Source of the DNA: Nitrospirota bacterium
GTDB taxonomy: Bacteria > Nitrospirota > Thermodesulfovibrionia > Thermodesulfovibrionales > JdFR-88
Direction: 5' to 3'
DNA: 38,862 nt
Assembly (NCBI GenBank): GCA_021788025.1
Contig: JAJYLE010000005.1
Span: 1-38,862 of the forward strand
The position numbers were made by a program, and so were the translations under genes. The first letter of the stretch is position 1. Every line of letters starts with the position of its first letter. The notes under the pieces are model-generated. The model saw only the letters and a program-made list of their open reading frames with translations. It did no database searches and was not told the origin of the DNA. Positions 37,520 to 38,862 of this stretch are shown piece after piece.

Positions 37520-38862
37520 GTGCGGGGCAAAAATTCACAGTTCTTTTTTATCGCATTAATCTTGCCTTACATCATTCTCCAGATACCCGCTGTCTGGTAC
37601 TCTGTCCATACGCACTTTGCGCTTATAGACGATTATGATGCCTCTTGGCTTACCCTGAAAGTCTTTTCATCATTTGCCGGAATTAAAATCTGGATTTTAG
37701 ATCAGATATTGCCTTACCGGATAGGCCGCTTCCGCCCCGTATTCGATATTTATAATCTCCTTACATGGGGTGCGTTTGGTACGCATTACGCGCTCCATCA
37801 TATTGCACGACTCTGCCTGAAGCTGGCTATAATCATTTATTCCGCCAAAACCTTTTCACTGTTTCGCCAGAAAGGTGACAGGCTTAATATCCCACTATTT
37901 GTTTTCCTTTCGATTTTTATGTTCTACCCCAACAATCCAGAAGCCAGATTGGCGCCTCAGGAATTGGAAATGGTTTTCTTCCTGTCCGTGACTCTTTATT
38001 TCATTGCAAAACTGATGACTAAAAAGGAAGAATTCTCAAAGTGGGATTCCCGATGGCTGGTGTGCTCTTATGCAGCATTTTTGCTTTCAAAGGAAACGTC
38101 TGTATTTCTGGCAATCCCGATTCTGATTTTTCTTGCGGTAATCAAGGTCAACAGAAAAATGCTTATCCTCCTGCTTTGCATATCGGGTGCCGCCTTAATC
38201 GAGATCGGGCTTGCTGCAACAACTGCCAGTGAGACGGCCAGAATCACTTTAAATCTAATTACACATAACTTGACGTGGAGTTTGCATAGACTTTTCCTGT
38301 CTAATGTACTTGCTATTTTATTATTAATCCTGCTGGCCATACCCCTGGCCTTAAAACTGAGTGGGCAAAATGGCGCACCGGTCCATTCCAAGGCATTAAC
38401 TTTTTATCTGTTCATCTGGTCCGCTTTCCTAGCGTATTTCTTATGTTCGCTTACCCTGTATCTACCTGTCCTCAGGTATTTGTACCCATTGGTTTATCTG
38501 CTGGCGCTACTGATCGGGCTAGGTTTTACCTTGATCGAACCGTTGCCTTTTTCTTCCACCCGCCTTTTTAGGATTGCAGCCATATCGCTCTGCTTTTATT
38601 TTGTATTCTCGGTTTATTACGACTTCATTGCTCAATACGGCGTTCAGTATGCCACGCGGAAAAACGAATCTGTTGTGCTGGATGATATCAGGCAGCTAAT
38701 GAGTCAGAACAAAAAAGTCGTTTTCATCAGGGGCGACATCTCGGATGAATACTCGTCATCTATGATGGGTTATTTTAATAATTACCTGCCCTTTTTTACA
38801 AAGAATGGCTGGACTCATAAACTTACAATAAAGAGCATTGCCGATAGCAATGTATACTTTGT
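37520..38862 (+). CDS. Truncated multi-pass membrane protein, GT-C-like glycosyltransferase candidate (GTG start; not in ORF track)
   Basis: Manual translation is open from GTG 37520 (CGGAGG RBS at about 37508) to the window end: VRGKNSQFFFIALILPYIILQIPAVWYSVHTHFALIDDYDASW ... RFRPVFDIYN ... SKETSVFL; many TM segments. Confidence 0.8.
   Translation, partial: MRGKNSQFFFIALILPYIILQIPAVWYSVHTHFALIDDYDASWLTLKVFSSFAGIKIWILDQILPYRIGRFRPVFDIYNLLTWGAFGTHYALHHIARLCLKLAIIIYSAKTFSLFRQKGDRLNIPLFVFLSIFMFYPNNPEARLAPQELEMVFFLSVTLYFIAKLMTKKEEFSKWDSRWLVCSYAAFLLSKETSVFLAIPILIFLAVIKVNRKMLILLLCISGAALIEIGLAATTASETARITLNLITHNLTWSLHRLFLSNVLAILLLILLAIPLALKLSGQNGAPVHSKALTFYLFIWSAFLAYFLCSLTLYLPVLRYLYPLVYLLALLIGLGFTLIEPLPFSSTRLFRIAAISLCFYFVFSVYYDFIAQYGVQYATRKNESVVLDDIRQLMSQNKKVVFIRGDISDEYSSSMMGYFNNYLPFFTKNGWTHKLTIKSIADSNVYF

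Overview
The window reads as an ordinary Gram-negative housekeeping and envelope chromosome segment. I cannot assign a phylum securely from sequence alone. Gene density is high and there are several translationally coupled operons. In order: nadA and a lytic transglycosylase, a cold-shock gene, a LolA-like protein, hemL, a universal stress protein, a K+-channel-like protein, an AddB-like PD-(D/E)XK nuclease, the dTDP-rhamnose operon rfbA-C-B-D, a NifU-like gene, tRNA-Ala(GGC), tpiA-secG, a family-5 solute-binding lipoprotein, glgC, rplU-rpmA-obgE-proB, a HEAT-repeat/HD-GYP pair, PadR, a Phenol_MetA-deg-like outer-membrane protein, a c-type cytochrome, trpS, an M50 protease, a divergent ATP-PEPCK, a cold-shock cluster (csp, RRM protein, rpsU, small basic protein), tsaC, a GT39-like protein, tRNA-Gly(CCC), GT2, a methyltransferase and a truncated GT-C-like membrane protein missing from the ORF track. 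The strongest unannotated signals are: (1) a degenerate ~400-bp repeat in inverted copies around nadA..addB-like, containing a 44-bp nested palindrome conserved 40/44; (2) a REP/BIME-like inverted hairpin pair flanked by 17-bp direct repeats near 37.2-37.4 kb; (3) adjacent, overlapping HEAT-repeat and HD-GYP genes whose N-terminal domains look paralogous; (4) a csp-RRM-rpsU-basic-protein cluster with structured leaders; (5) an AAATTTGAAATTT repeat family, one copy of which supplies start and signal-peptide sequence of a lipoprotein. No CRISPR array, rRNA, prophage or convincing defence island was seen.
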